Positions 1-28,533 of a stretch of 64,000 bases of DNA are shown in pieces (position 1 is the first letter of the stretch; each line of letters opens with the position of its first letter). The notes under the pieces were generated by a model. That model searched no databases and was not told where the DNA came from. It saw only the letters and a program-made list of their open reading frames with translations. The DNA lies in contig CM037788.1 in NCBI GenBank assembly GCA_021229015.1, forward strand, positions 54,883,145-54,947,144. The letters are read 5' to 3'. Source of the stretch: Solen grandis. Taxonomy: Eukaryota > Mollusca > Bivalvia > Adapedonta > Solenidae. A program made the translations under genes and the position numbers.

Positions 1-223
1 AGATTGGCCCAGACACTCCAGAGTTGTGGCCCTTGTATTGGTGAAAAACTGCAAATTATAAATAGATTCATACTGACTCCTGAAATTCAGAATTGTCTGC
101 AACAGAACATTTTAATAGACCTTCAGGACATTTGATAGTAAGGTCATTGTATGGTATTTAATGTATATTTCTAGTTCATGAAATCCCTCTATCTATATCT
201 CTCTCAATTCAGTTTTTTTGTGT

Positions 224-340
224 CACCTACTGTAAGCAGAGGTGACACATAGGGATCACTTTTCTGTTATCTGTCTGTGTGTAACACTTTTTCTGTCACG
301 CTTCAGCAGGTGACGTGTTCCAGAGAACACTCTTGTTAAG
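224..340 (+). repeat. Dispersed repeat, GTCACCT...GGTGAC family
   Basis: The segment from TGTCACCTACTG through AGGTGACACATAGGGATCAC and CTTCAGCAGGTGAC to CAGAGAACACTCTTG recurs near 24650-24775 with the same order of blocks. It lies in an SPT16 intron. Family not recognised; no coding content. Confidence 0.6.
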
Positions 341-389
341 AAGTAAGTAAGAACTTATCTACTAATTTTCTGCCCATTTTGTCTTCCAG

Positions 390-16456
<16,067 letters not shown>

Positions 16457-17199
16457 ATTGATGACTGTATAATTTCAAAATAAAAATGAAGGATCAGTGA
16501 AGCATGATCAGTGAGTTATGGCTGTGGTTCGTACAAACATACAAAAGTTCTGGGTTGTCAAGAACTAACTTTTCCAAAAAGGATTGGATGTGTGGACAGT
16601 GACAGTGCTATACTTTCTGTTGTACATTTATATATCTGTAGATATTTTGGAAATGGACAATTTGTCCAGACAGTGTACATTGTACAGGTCGAAATTACAC
16701 ATATGTAATGTGTCAAGACAATGTACATTGTACGGGTCTAAATCAAACATATATGTGTCTAGACGGTGTACATTAAACAAGTCGAAATTAAACCTATATG
16801 TGTCTAAGAGTTGGTGAAAGCGTTTTCTAGGATGTCATCATTGGCAGATATTGATGCTTTCATAAACAGTACATTTCCCAATGAGTTTAGTATGACTGAT
16901 ATGAGAAAATTGATAACAGATGTTGGTGTATTTGCTTTCTTTAATATTTAAGGAATAACATAGCTTATTTAGCATTAAAAAAATCAGTCTCTTTAGTATA
17001 CCAGTTATTTACATCAGTTTAGGTATTTAGAACAAGATGATCTCACGAGGTATGACAAACACTTGAAATTTAGAGTTGAAAGGTTTTTTTGTTGTTTTTT
17101 TTTGTAGTATAGAAACTATTTTACTTATGACCAAATCTTTGTATACAAAAAAAAAAAAAAATGAATCGGAAATATTTGTAAATGTGTTTGTCTTTTGAA

Positions 17200-17205
17200 A
17201 ATAAA
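17200..17205 (+). promoter_or_regulatory. Candidate polyadenylation signal for SPT16
   Basis: AATAAA about 745 nt after the SPT16 stop, followed by a T/G-rich stretch around 17225. A nearer AATAAA is at 16479. Either could be used; no transcript evidence is available. Confidence 0.4.
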
Positions 17206-17340
17206 AATATGCCTTACAAGATCAGTATTGTCTTTCTCCTTTTTTAGTGTGAGTTTTTGTGATTACTAATAAACCAGTTCTTCTCCATCACATTACTATA
17301 TTACCACATGTGATATGCAAATGAAACTTCGTAAATGAAA

Positions 17341-17623
17341 GGGGGCCTCCGTGGCCAAGAGGGTAAAGTCACTGACTTTAACACTCACTCAGCCCCTCAC
17401 CGCGTGGGTTCGAAACCCGCCAGGGTCATTCGGATTTTCATGTGATGAAGCCTTCCAGCTGGTATGTAAATTACAAAATGAATTTCCAGCTGGCCTGCGG
17501 TAGGTCGGTGGTTCTACCTGGATGCCTCCGTGCATTCAGGGTCTTCCTCCGCCTGTAATTAGCTAGACGTCGCTATATGACTGAAATATTGTCGAAGCGA
17601 CGGTAAACTCAAATAGTCAAGTC
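17341..17623 (+). mobile_element. tRNA-derived SINE family A, copy 2 (internal duplication)
   Basis: Starts GGGGGCCTCCGTGGCCAAGA with box B GGGTTCGAAACCC. The word TTCCAGCTGG occurs twice, about 40 bp apart, around an AT-rich insert at about 17463-17488 that copies 1 and 3 lack. It ends TAGTCAAGTC. Confidence 0.8.
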
Positions 17624-17952
17624 TAGTCGTAAAGGAAAAGAGGCCATTAAGAGTTGTCCAGAACATTACCCAAAAGTATTGACTTTGAAACTTTAAATAT
17701 ACATAAAAAGAGTAGAGACCAAGAACTGTAATTCCTTGGTTAAGATTTTGCATGCATACTATCGTGCATATATCTTAGTAACTAGCTATGCTTATTGATT
17801 TGATACTTCACTATGGCCTTCAGGGGTAAAAAATAAATATGTACGATAATTCTTGGGCAAATTTTATGCAAATTATGGCCATTTTAGGACTTCGAATTTG
17901 CATGCACATACTATCATGCTTGTATATCTGCAATCAGTGATGGGATTGACTT

Positions 17953-18199
17953 GAATCCGTGGCAGAGAGGGTAAAGTCGTTGACTTTAACACTCACCCAG
18001 CCTCTCACTGCGTGGGTTCGAATCCGACATAGATATTCGGATTTTCATTTGATGAAGCCATCAAGCTGGCTTACGGTAGGTCGGTGGTTCTATCCGGATG
18101 CCTCTGTGCATTCGGGGTCTTCCTCCACCTGTAATTAGCTGGACGTCGCTTTATGACTGAATTACAGTCGAAGCGACGGTAAACTCAAATAGTCAAGTC
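17953..18199 (+). mobile_element. tRNA-derived SINE family A, copy 3
   Basis: Starts at GAATCCGTGGCAGAGAGGG, so slightly 5' truncated or diverged, with box B GGGTTCGAATCC. Body and end match copies 1 and 2. It lies upstream of the next gene's promoter region. Confidence 0.8.
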
Positions 18200-18496
18200 A
18201 ATGACTACAAAGATTATCACATGAAAACTAAGTATAGACGATCCCCATAGAATATCGTTATTTAAAGACTGACCTTGTTCTAAAGGCAATCATTTAAGTG
18301 CCATTCTGATCACTGATTTCAATGAACACACACATACAGTATATATATAATTAATAATAATGATTAAAAAAGATTATAAGGGCAATCAGTCTTCTGTATG
18401 GAAGAACTTTTAACGGACCACCATTTATAATTCATGCTAAGTTCAATCAGTTAAGTACTTGCGTGTCAATCTAATTATTCACAAATACCATATTTA

Positions 18497-18575
18497 TATA
18501 TAAAGGAACGACAACTCTCGGTAGATGTTGATTCAGGTGGCGCTCAGTGTCTCGTGACGTCATATCATGACGTCA
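18497..18575 (+). promoter_or_regulatory. Putative promoter: TATA-like box and two CRE palindromes
   Basis: TATATAAAGG starts at about 18497. Two perfect TGACGTCA palindromes lie at 18555-18562 and 18568-18575, 13 bp apart centre to centre. TGACGTCA is the classic CREB/ATF site. They lie 57 to 77 bp upstream of the start codon chosen for the next gene. If the TATA-like box is real, the CREs would fall at or just after the transcription start, so the TATA assignment is the weaker of the two. Confidence 0.5.
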
Positions 18576-18631
18576 TTGACATTCATAACTACCGTTTGTT
18601 TCCAAGTCATTGAATGTTTACATTGTCAAAA

Positions 18632-21600
18632 ATGGCGCGCTGTTTAAAAACTCACACAAAGTTGGAAAAACTAACCATGGCACCGGAATGGAACAGGTGG
18701 AGGAATGTTCCAATACTTTCGTAAGTAGTGTCGTGTAACTGATGCATGTTTTTAACCATGAATTGTCTTATATTTATTTTGTAGATCTATGTTTGTTTCA
18801 CGTGTCCTCGTAAACCGGGAAAAGTCACAAGCAGAAAAAAGTTTTGTCATTAAAATTTGCATCTAAAGACGTGTTGTTTGCGTTAATATGTCATTTTATG
18901 ATATGAATCACAATGATTGTAATCTTATTACTAGATATAGTAAAATTTGTTATTGAGTGATTTCTGCTAAGATCTAGTGATGGATTTAGATTAAATTGTG
19001 CACGACCATTTCAAAGAGACTCGAATCTAGACTCAAGATGAAACCGAAACGATTCCTCCAATTGCATTTTTAAGGTTTGTTATTGTAAACCTTGAAAATA
19101 GATCTTATTGCTACACATTCCTATAGAGATCTACTTCTCGTATTAAGCATATGTATACTTTTAAAATGAGTGATGAAATAAAGCGAAATATCTCAAATGT
19201 AGGAATTAGAGTGCATACAAGGATCTAGCCTTTATCTCTGAGGCGGGAGATATCCTCGAGTACACAGTTCTGACGCACCTAAGAAAAAATCGTGGTCTTT
19301 TTTAATTTCCTTTGTATGGTAAAACTAAGTAATTTATTCATAGTCTTACATTGTTTTCAAGTGGCTGGCATCGTTTTTTCAACGAAAAATCACTAGTGGT
19401 CATGTCTGTATAATTCAGTGAGGCTGACTTGAGAGTACAATGAAACGACGCATCTGATTGGGTTTTCATTTAGTCATTGTAGCATGCCTTTAAAAATTTA
19501 ATTTTCGTGTCAGAAATAATGTACGAGGGAATGTTGGTTGCATATATTTTTTCTATTTCATTGTTTCAATGAAAATATGCCAGATGAGAAAAAGTACTTA
19601 TTGAAAAGGAGGTTTTGCAGGTGTGTTGTATAAAGTACACCAAATAATAGCCCTGCATCAATAACTCGCCACATTTTGGCTTTCTAACGCTAAAAGGGAT
19701 GTTGACAAACAAAACTTGTAAGAATGATGTCACACGGAATCCATTTAATAAAAATCGAGGTCAAAACAAAAAAGGCGTCGGAATAATGATGCGTCAGAAT
19801 AGAGTACCGTACGTAATATAGACCAACTATGAAAATTACCATACAAAGCCAACTATAAATACTGAAATTTGTGTGTGCGTTACAGTGTGTGATTTATTAT
19901 TTCCTCCTTTTTTGCAGCTGTTTTTAGGCCTCAACTTTTTAATTTCCTCTTATTTTCAGATTTTCAAGGGGGTCCAAATGGGTTTCCAGTGTGTGTGGGG
20001 GGGGGGTCCTTTTTCTTTACTGTATCTTTCAGGGGGGGGGGGGGGGGGGGTGCAACATACATTCCGAAAAGTGCCGGTCTGTCTGGTAATTTCTGTTTCG
20101 GTCCTGTGAATATTTCAATACAGTCAGTCGGAGTGTCCTGTAGTTTTTAGCAGCAATTTTTACTATATACACTTATGAGTGGCATAAGTGTTGAAAATTC
20201 ATTTAAATAAATTCGTTTAACTTCGGAGAATAACCGTCTCCTATTGCATGCTAATTGTGAAAATAAAACACTGCATGCGACGATCATCGCTCGTCTCGTT
20301 ACTGTTGGCTGCATTGTCAATATTGATAATATAAACTTTTTATGCCCCCGCATCGATAGGTCGTGGGGCATATTGTTTTTGGTCTGTCTGTCAACATGAC
20401 CATAACACGAAAGTCCTTCCACCTACAGCCTCCAAACTTCACAGGTGCATGAACCTTGATGAGCTCTACCCGTCATAAGACCTTGATTTTCAAATAACCT
20501 TGACCCCCAAGGTCTAAGCACCCCCCACCCGGGGGAGGGGGGACTTGGCGTTCATTCGAATGTAGCTTACTCATATTCTTTTTTATAAATTTGAAGCATA
20601 TCTGCACGATTTTTTCGATATAGAGAGGGAAGACATAATATTTTCAAACTTTTTTAACCAGGTTTTCCGAAGGAAAACTGGTTATTAGATTGGGGTATGT
20701 CGGCGGGTGGGTGGACGTAAACAATTTCTTCTGTGCGCAACTCCTACATTTTTTTTACAGATTTGGCCCAAACTTTTACAGAAGCATTATTACATAGTGG
20801 CCTGGAGCATATTGTCAGGGTTTTGTGGTTCGACTATTTTTGATGCAGTTATGGCCCTTTGTTATTTTTTCACATATGTAATATATAGGGAAATATTCTT
20901 CTGTGCGCAACTCCTACATTTTTCAACGGATTTAGCCCATACTTTTACAGAAGCATTATTACATAGCGGCCTGGCGCATATTGTCAGGGTATTGTGGTTC
21001 GACTTTTTGTGATTAGGAAATATTCTGGCACATATTGTCAGTATTTCGTGATTTGACAATTTTTGCAGAGGCACCATCAGTAAGTGCCTGTGCGCTTTTT
21101 TTTTCGGGATAAATGTTAGGTAAAAATCCTTGTTGCACATATTATGTATGTTTGCTTTATACAGAATTGCATTAGATTTAATAGACATTGAGCACAAAAC
21201 ATTTGACTGATACAAATAATCTGTACTGGGACGAAACATTGCGAAAAGAAGACCTGGTTTTGTGACAATTCCTGTCACTTGTTCAAAATTATGTTTTATT
21301 TTTCAGTCCTGTGACCATTCTGGTCGCCCTACGTTGTTCTGAACATTGTTTCAAATACAACGAAATTTTAGGGTAAAGTCCCTGTAATGGTTCCACTACA
21401 TTTAGGACCTCTGGCCTTTCACGGAGATACGTAACCAAGATTTCCTAATGTTTCATAAGGGTAACTTGGTTATCTTGGTAGAGGTTATAAGTGGTCCAAG
21501 ACGTAGCGGAACCATTACAGGTATTTACCTTAAGTTTGTCAGTCATCCGGAGGCCTCATTCTTTCAAGGGATCAATAATAATTGGGGACTGAAGTTACCA

Positions 21601-24600
21601 TTAGTACAAAACAAAAAAGGATTCTGAACATTAATTTTAAAGTGGGGAAGAATTTTGAAATTATATTTAACGAGGGCCCTGGAGGCATCATATTAAAAAA
21701 GATCAAATTTATTTTCATTTCATAAATTATGGTAGAGGGCTATAAGGTGACCATTTGTGCCAAATGAAATTAAATTCTGACCTGACCATTGGTTTCAAAG
21801 AAGAATTTTGACATTTTCTGTAAAGAGTATAATAGGAAACTAGCCGACCCCAGGGACCTCATTTTTCAAAGGATTATCTTTATTATTGTAATTATGAGGT
21901 GACACATTTTGCAAAATACAATTAAATTCTGACCCTTGTTTCAGAGGAGAAGATTTTTAAAGTCTTTGAAATAAAATTATTATGGTTGCCATGGCAACCA
22001 CTCGAATCAGAGTTCTGCATGTATCAAGTTTATTTTATTAACTATCATGAAGGGCTACACAAGAATCATTCATGCAAAGTATCGTTAATTTCTACAAAAT
22101 GTCTTTTAAAGCAAATGGTTGACAAAATACGGCCATGGACGATGGGTGCAGGGTGATCACAATAGCTCACCATTCGACTTAGAAGTCATCCTAAATTTGT
22201 GAAACACTTGATTTTGATTTATGAACAAAAAATCATGAAATACGTGTTTTATTGAAATAAATAGGTGATAGATTTTAATTTTCAGGGCTTCTGATTGCCA
22301 CATATTTCAGAGCAGAGACTTAGCTAAGATATCTATGTTTCTGCGCAGAGTATAGGCACTTATTTCAATAGAGATTTGAGTTCGGTAATCTATATGAGTC
22401 TCAGGAGATATTTTCGCTTTTATGTAAGCAAGAAAGGCCGAAAACTATCCAATATTTCGTAGAAAAGACATATTGAGACCCGTAGGACCGAGATATGTTT
22501 TTCAATGAAATATATAGCTTGAGGCTTTCTCACACTTAAAAAATATCTTGTCATTATTATAATACTTTAGATCACAAAATAAGCATGAGGAGTTTGAATC
22601 ATTCTTGATTCTAGAAACACGTGGAAATGGAACTCTGTATGGGTCTTACGTAAACTTTGGAGGGCCAGATATTATCATTGAACTGCAATTAATTTATCAG
22701 ATGGATACAGTACAATATTCCATATAATGTACTGAAATAACAAAGAATTACGTCACGAAAACGTTTTAATATTATTATTATATATACTATTTGTGACTTC
22801 TGCGTACATGTGTATATGTGTTTAGAGGATATCATATAAATCTTTGGTAGCACATTAAGTTATCCAAATTAAAAAAAAAATGAGGAAGTCCCCACGCTCT
22901 TTCTTTTTCTTTTCTTCTCAAAACTTTATGTTAAAAATAGAATAAATTAAAAAGTATTATTGAATGGTAGTGCTTGCTATTTTTTTTTAGCTCGTCTGTT
23001 TTTCGAAGAAAAAATTACAAGCTATTTGTCGTAACTCAGGCGTCTGCGTTGCCGGCGTCGTCGTCGTCGTCCAGAATCTTAACGTTGGCCATAACTTCTC
23101 TACTATTCAATATACAACTTTCATTTTTGGTATGCATATTCATCTTGACAAGACCTATCCAAACATTTCACCTACTGACCTTAACCTTTGACCTTATTTT
23201 TCTGAAACTTTTGAAAACTTTAAAATGCCCGCCATTTCAAAACCGTTGTCAACAGGGCACTGATATTTCACATGTGAATTCCTTGTAGCAAGACCTTTCC
23301 ATCAATGTTACAGTTTTAGACTTTTGACCTAGACTTTTGAACTTTGACCTATTTTTGAAATTTGTATCAAAAAAACTTTAAAATTGGCCGTAATTTCTTT
23401 ACTATTTGACATACAACTTACTTTTGGTATGCATATTCATCTTTACAAGGGCTATTCAGTCATACCTCAATATTTCGTCTATCGACCTTGACCGTTGACC
23501 TATTTTTGCTGTAACTGTTGAAAAATGCCTGTCATTTCAGAACTGTTGTCAACAGGGCACTGATATTTCACATGTGAATTCCTTGTAGCAAGACCTTTCC
23601 ATCAATGTTACACTTTTGGACTTTTGATCTTGACCTAACGTTGGCCATAACTTCTTTACTATTTGACATACAATTTTTTATTTTGGTATGCATATTCATC
23701 TTTGCAAGGGCTATTCAGACATACCTCAATATTTCATCTATTGACCTTGACTTTCGAACTTTTTTTTGTCATAACTCTGGACAGCTTTTGAAATAGATAT
23801 TTATTTTGTCATTTTTCATTTTTTTTTTTACTTTTTAAACTGGTTTGTCATCATATGAACCTATGCAGGTGTGATCTTTGTCATGATCTTTAGGCAGATA
23901 AAAAAGAGCATTTTTTTTAAATGCCTTTAAATTTTATAGTTTTGTGTTGATTATCAAAAATTCAATGGATTAGCAATTATGGTTTTTATATTTACATATT
24001 TTACGTCTTTGTGTTGTATACATTTTATTCCATGCATAGGTCAAGGTCATCCTTCAAGGTCAAAGGTCAAATTTAAAGGGTATGGTACTTCAACTTTGCA
24101 TTTAAAGGCTTACAGTTTCAGTTGTGATTTTCAAGGTCAGCTTTTTAAATGTTTAACAAAACAATGTAACGTTGGCAAAAACAGACGAGGCGGAGCGTTG
24201 GCACCCGCATGCGGTACTCTTGTTTAATTTTGATAATAAAACACGGGATACTTACAGAAAGATACATACATGTTTCATTTTTAAAAAAGTTCAAGTTTGC
24301 TTACACTCTCATTTTGTTAAACATATCTTTGTCATGTAATGTATTCCATGTTTATTTGTCCTCCCAGGGATGTTTCCATGGAGACCGGAGGTCGTGACCT
24401 TGGTCTTCCTGTTTCTATCCTGACTCCTGCAGCGACCCCTTCTGTCTACTCTCTGGACTTCTGCCAGCTGTTTAAGTGCTCGGAGGCCGACAAACGAATC
24501 ATGACCATCGAGCACTTGCAAGGTCTCTATACCCTATGTATACTGCATGAGTCACCTGTTCTAAACAATCACTCTGACATAAGCAACCAAACGATGTATC

Positions 24601-26079
24601 TGTTTACATCACGGGTATATTCATGTGCATTTTACCGTGTACCAAAGTTTTGTGTCACTTGTGACACATAGAGATCACTTTTCCGTCCGTCCGTCCATCC
24701 GTCTGTCTGTCCGTCACACTTTTTCCGTCACTCTTCAGCAGGTGACACATTTTTTTTCCAGAGAACACTCTTGCGTTTGACAGGACAAATGCAGGACTTG
24801 ATTAACGTATTACACGGTGTATTAGCACCCTAATAGGCATATTCTATATCCTGCTACTCGGAGGGGGAGATTATCTGTTTATCTATTAATTTTTGAGAAA
24901 AAAATCACGGTAGAATCATGATATGATTCTGTTTCAAATATCAAATATCAGCGCAAGAAAAGTTAGTTTTAAGGACAGATAATACAGGAAAACAGAAATA
25001 TCAAGGGGATGTAATCAAAAAAGATTTCCATTTTGGGGAAAATTTTAAAAATTTGTATTAAGTTCTATGCATAACATTGATGTGGCCTTAAGGGTGCTAA
25101 TACCTGAAGCAAATTAATTCTTATTTGCAAACTGACGGATTCTTGTACCCCCCCCCCCCCCAAAAAAAATCTTTTATTTATTATTGTTGTTCTTGTTTGT
25201 ATGTAAGTGTGTTATTGGGTGTTTTTTTTTCTTCTTTCTTTTGAAAGGGTGTTCTAAAATCATAAGCACTGAGCAAGCTGATTCTAAAACTATATTTTTT
25301 ATATAAATTTATTGTCATTTTAATTTTTCATGTGTGTCGCTACAGGCATGATGTCCTTCCTCTCTCTGCACGATGTGCACTACACCGACAACGACATTTA
25401 CAAAGAACAGGTAGAATCATTCGAGAGGAGGAGAAAGACCGAGCACATGGGAAAGAGGACGTTGCAGGAGGCAGTCGGGATCGGCAGAAGGATAAGACCT
25501 CTTCCTTTCAAGAAGAGGCCCCGGATTGACCAGGACACCAGCCTCCTTCCTTTAGTATTACCAGTAACTGGTGGTATAAGTGGAACCAGTACTTTTACAT
25601 CTGCAAAAAAAGGTGAGTGTAGTGAAATAAATTTCGCTACGGAGGATCAGTTGCAGGCAGAGACACTTTGCCCAAAATACCCAGATGGAGGCGATGTTGA
25701 TATTAAAAGTTCCAAGCCGGTAAGTAATGGTATTGCAGTTCCTGTTGAAAGCAAGTTTCCTGGCCAGATGATCGTGGAAAAGAACATAACTACGAAAGTG
25801 AGTATTCCAGAGGTTGTGACTCCAAGCGTTGGTTCCTTTGAAGAGGTTTCATTCAGCAGCAAGACAGGTAAAGTTGCAGTATTTTCAGCTCCTTTGGCTG
25901 ATGGCAGAAAGAACACAGAAGGACGAAGAATTGTCATCCCACCGAAACCACGTAAGTTGAAGGCCTCTGTTTCTCCCCAGATCTGTTTCAGCACGGCACC
26001 CATCAATAAGTCATTGGTAAACAGCGAGGAAAAGATGGCCAAGACAGGTGGCATTACCGTCGCAAGCAAAACGAGGTAG
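18632..26079 (+). CDS. Unrecognised three-exon gene, basic protein of about 325 residues
   Basis: Exons 18632-18720, 24368-24522 and 25346-26079 join in phase through GT/AG sites. I chose ATG 18632 (AAAATGG, good Kozak); in-frame ATGs also occur at 18614 and 18677, with a stop just before 18614. The N-terminal part reads MAPEWNRWRNVPIL, SILTPAATPSVYSLDFCQLF, SEADKRIMTIEHLQG and MMSFLSLHDVHYTDNDIY, then a charged, basic segment (ESFERRRKTEHMGKR, RRIRPLPFKKRPRIDQD) that looks like a nuclear signal. The rest is Ser/Thr/Pro/Lys-rich and probably disordered. I do not recognise the family. A sister frame continues past the TAG with coding-like sequence to TGA at 26225-26227 (see findings), so the true C terminus may be about 49 residues longer. 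Confidence 0.75.
20338..20640 (+). repeat. Dispersed repeat beginning TTTATGCCCCCGCATCGATA
   Basis: Starts TATGCCCCCGCATCGATAGG and TCGTGGGGCATATTG, then CATAACACGAAAGTCCTTCC and a CCACCCGGGGGAGGGG stretch. Non-coding; it lies in the first intron of the unrecognised gene. The family assignment is from general resemblance only. Confidence 0.4.
20657..21285 (+). repeat. Dispersed repeat bounded by AACCAGGTTTTC / GACCTGGTTTTG, with internal duplication
   Basis: Starts TAACCAGGTTTTCCGAAGG and ends AGACCTGGTTTTGTGAC, matching the element at 15672. Inside, a block with TCTTCTGTGCGCAACTCCTA and ACTTTTACAGAAGCATTATT is repeated at about 20726 and 20898. Confidence 0.55.
21372..21530. mobile_element. 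Hairpin MITE
   Basis: Left arm GGTAAAGTCCCTGTAATGG faces right arm CCATTACAGGTATTTACC. Homology between the arms extends inward through TTCC.CTAC to GGACC, with few mismatches. Most of the 159 bp would fold back. Target duplication not clear. Confidence 0.6.
21640..22175 (-). repeat. Dispersed repeat, reverse-complement relative of 14105-14545
   Basis: Contains AAGGTGACCATTTGTGCC, AAATTCTGACC and GGGTGATCACAATAGCTCAC, which are reverse complements of words in the forward copy. Non-coding, within the first intron of the unrecognised gene. Confidence 0.55.
22988..24225. repeat. Dispersed repeat with internal tandem units, bounded by AGCTCGTCTG / CAGACGAG
   Basis: Starts AGCTCGTCTGTTTTTCG and ends with AAAAACAGACGAGGCGGAGC near ACTCTTGTTTA, so the outer ends are inverted. 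Internal blocks such as GTTGGCCATAACTTCTTTAC, TTGGTATGCATATTCATC and TTCCTTGTAGCAAGACC recur two or three times. A (GTC)n run sits near 23060. No real ORF. Confidence 0.65.
24645..24775 (+). repeat. Dispersed repeat, second copy of the 224-340 family
   Basis: TGTCACTTGTGACACATAGAG, GATCACTTTTCCGTCCG, CTTCAGCAGGTGACACAT and CAGAGAACACTCTTG match the order seen at 224-340, here with a (TCCG)n microsatellite inside. It lies in the second intron of the unrecognised gene. Confidence 0.6.
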
Positions 26080-26343
26080 GTCAGATGAAGAAAGTGACTG
26101 CAGCTGTTCAAGGAAGAAGGTACAAACGATAACGTTTGACGTTAGCAAGCCGACCCTTAACAGGAGCTACAGGCTGGTGAGGTCAGACCAACGCCAGTTG
26201 ATCAACCTCAGAAGCTGTAAGCACTGAGGTGGTGTATCGTTCAGTGTTTTGTGATATTGTTTAAATGGTAAATATATATGACATTTAGACCTGTATATGT
26301 AATTTGATCAGTAATTTTGGGCTTTAATGCATATGTGACTCTT

Positions 26344-27078
26344 TTAAGCTCACCGAGCACAAAATCGGTCCATGTCCGTCGTCCTGCGTCAACATTTGTT
26401 TGTGAACATTTATGACACAATCTTCATGAAACTTTGTCAGATTTTTTGTCTCTGGTATATCTCGGAAGAGTTTGAAATTGGGTCATGTTGAGTCAAAAAG
26501 TAGGCAATAAGATCAAATTTAAGAAAATCTCAGAAAAACCTTGTGAACACTCTAGAAACCATATTTTTGGCCCAACCTTCATGGAATTTGAACGGAATGT
26601 TTATCTCCATTTTATTTAGGTTTTGTTTCTTTATTGGATCATTTTGGGTGAAAAAATTGGTCACAATGTCTATTCTTAGAAAATTCCAGTAAAAAAATGT
26701 GTACACTATAGAAACCATTTTTTTTTGTCCTATCTTCAGAGGACTTGGTCAGAATGACTGCTTTTTAAACTAGGTCAAATCATGAAATGGGTTAAATATT
26801 ACAGAAAAATCAGACGCTCATGGACACTCAAGAGACCTCATTTTGGTCCAATCTTTACGAAACTTGATAAGAATGTTTGTCGGTATTGATTCATATTAAT
26901 ATATAGGGTCATGTGAAGTGAAAGTTAAAGTCACCAAGATTACTCTTAGAAAACCTTGTTAACACTTTGAATGCGATAGTTTTTGCTCTATCTTCATAAT
27001 AAAATCCGGTCACAAAATCAAATCATGATTCCTTTAACATCAGTGTTATTCAGGTGAGCAACCTAGGCGCTTTTGTTT
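26344..27078 (+). repeat. Dispersed repeat, AGCTCACC...GGTGAGC type, with internal tandem units
   Basis: Opens AAGCTCACCGAGCACAAAA and closes TTCAGGTGAGCAACCTAGGCG. Inside, blocks with GAACACTCTAGAAACC, CTTCATGG and GGTCAGAATG recur every roughly 150 to 180 bp. Related to 42732-44238 and 45974-46726. Confidence 0.65.
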
Positions 27079-28289
27079 CTATAAGCGTATGTGCATTTAA
27101 CCATAAAAGTGTATCAAAGTCACCTAATTTCAAGAACTGTCACACACAAAATTTTCCTATTTAAACAGTATTACACACTGTGGATTTCTTTGTTGAATTT
27201 AATTTTCACATTTGTTTTTCATGTTCTTCTTTTTTCTTTAAAATGAATTTCTTGGTGAGAGATTAATCACACATCTTTGAAGTTAATCATCAATGACTGA
27301 TTTATTTTTTTTTTAATTATTTTTAGTTAGGATTTGTGTTGATTGTCTTTGTATGTTTTCAATCACATGCTGAATCATTTGCTGATTTTCATTTAGCAAT
27401 TTAGATAGTATTCACAAAATAAATCCCGTTTAATCAATTTTGGTGTATTTTACACTCTTTTAAAGTGAATGATATTGGGATATCCATATGAAAATCTCAT
27501 GTAGATAATATACATATTATCACATAAATTTATATTTTAACTTTGTTTGAGGGGGGTCGATATTACCATGATAATTTGTGAATACCATCTATATATTTTC
27601 TGTTGATATAAATCTCTAGTACATGTAATCATTTTGGAATTTTTTTTTATTGAATTTTGTTTTTTATTGAATAATTTTGAATTTTTATTGATTGAAATGG
27701 ATTTTTGTTTGGCCTCTGAACTCTTTAAGCAAGAAATTCAATAAACATTTGAGCTGACATACACTCAGTGATAATTTGAGACTGACTCACGCAACATAGT
27801 TTACTTATATATACATGCAATGCAATTTCATCCTTCTCAAGGAAGCATCATCTTCAATTTATTGCTAAGGCATAAAAAGTTTCTGTTAACTAGACCAACC
27901 CTATTTTGTCATACTGACCCTTGAGTTTTTCTAAAAAAAAAATATAGGGAAAAAGTTAATCAAATATAAAATTTGCCGACATCAGTTTTAGTTAGTTGAA
28001 GCAACTTTCTTTTGGCTGAACTTAAAGCACAAATAAGTATGCATACTTTTCCTTTCTCCAGTGTTGTTCATTATTTCAGAGAAAATGTATAGGGTGCAAT
28101 TATATAACTAATGAAAGAAAAAAGAAAAAAATACTGGTGAATGTAGGTATTAATTTCATGGTATCAAGTTTTCACTGAGTGTTATTGTTCATTTTGAAAC
28201 CTACATTGTCTACTGTTGTTCATTTCTCCCTGAACCCTCATTGAACAATTGTAAGTAATTAAAACCAACCTGCCTGCGTTAGTCATGCA

Positions 28290-28533
28290 CCAGGCAATGT
28301 TTTGCCCTGAAGGTGTAGACTGTCATAGGGGAATTTGACATTTTTCATTTTTTGGAGTCTAAATCACCACTCTAGGGCATTGGGAATTTGTCAATCCCAT
28401 CATTATATGCTTGCCAAAGTCTATTTCTCTGGGCCCAATACCACTCTGTCAAATTCGCAATCGCCTGGAGTCGCCGTCTGTTAAATGCCCTGTGTATGAC
28501 CACCGCCCCCACCCTGGGGCAAAACATTGACAG
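28290..28533. mobile_element. Probable MITE
   Basis: CAGGCAATGTTTTGCCC at 28291-28307 faces GGGGCAAAACATTGACAGG near the right end. Weaker inverted similarity (GGGAATTTGACA and GTCAAATTCGC) continues inside. Boundaries and target duplication not resolved. Confidence 0.45.

Noticed and set aside
1..60. A further upstream SPT16 exon
   Set aside because: A short open frame is followed by a GT, but its sequence does not match the SPT16 region expected before DKKYE.
17341..18199. tRNA genes
   Set aside because: Box A and B are present, but the bodies continue about 180 bp with a shared non-tRNA sequence and occur in several copies, so these are SINEs.
25647..26111. Antisense 154-residue frame across the unrecognised gene's last exon
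   Set aside because: Opposite a spliced plus-strand exon that joins in phase with two others; no motif on the antisense side.
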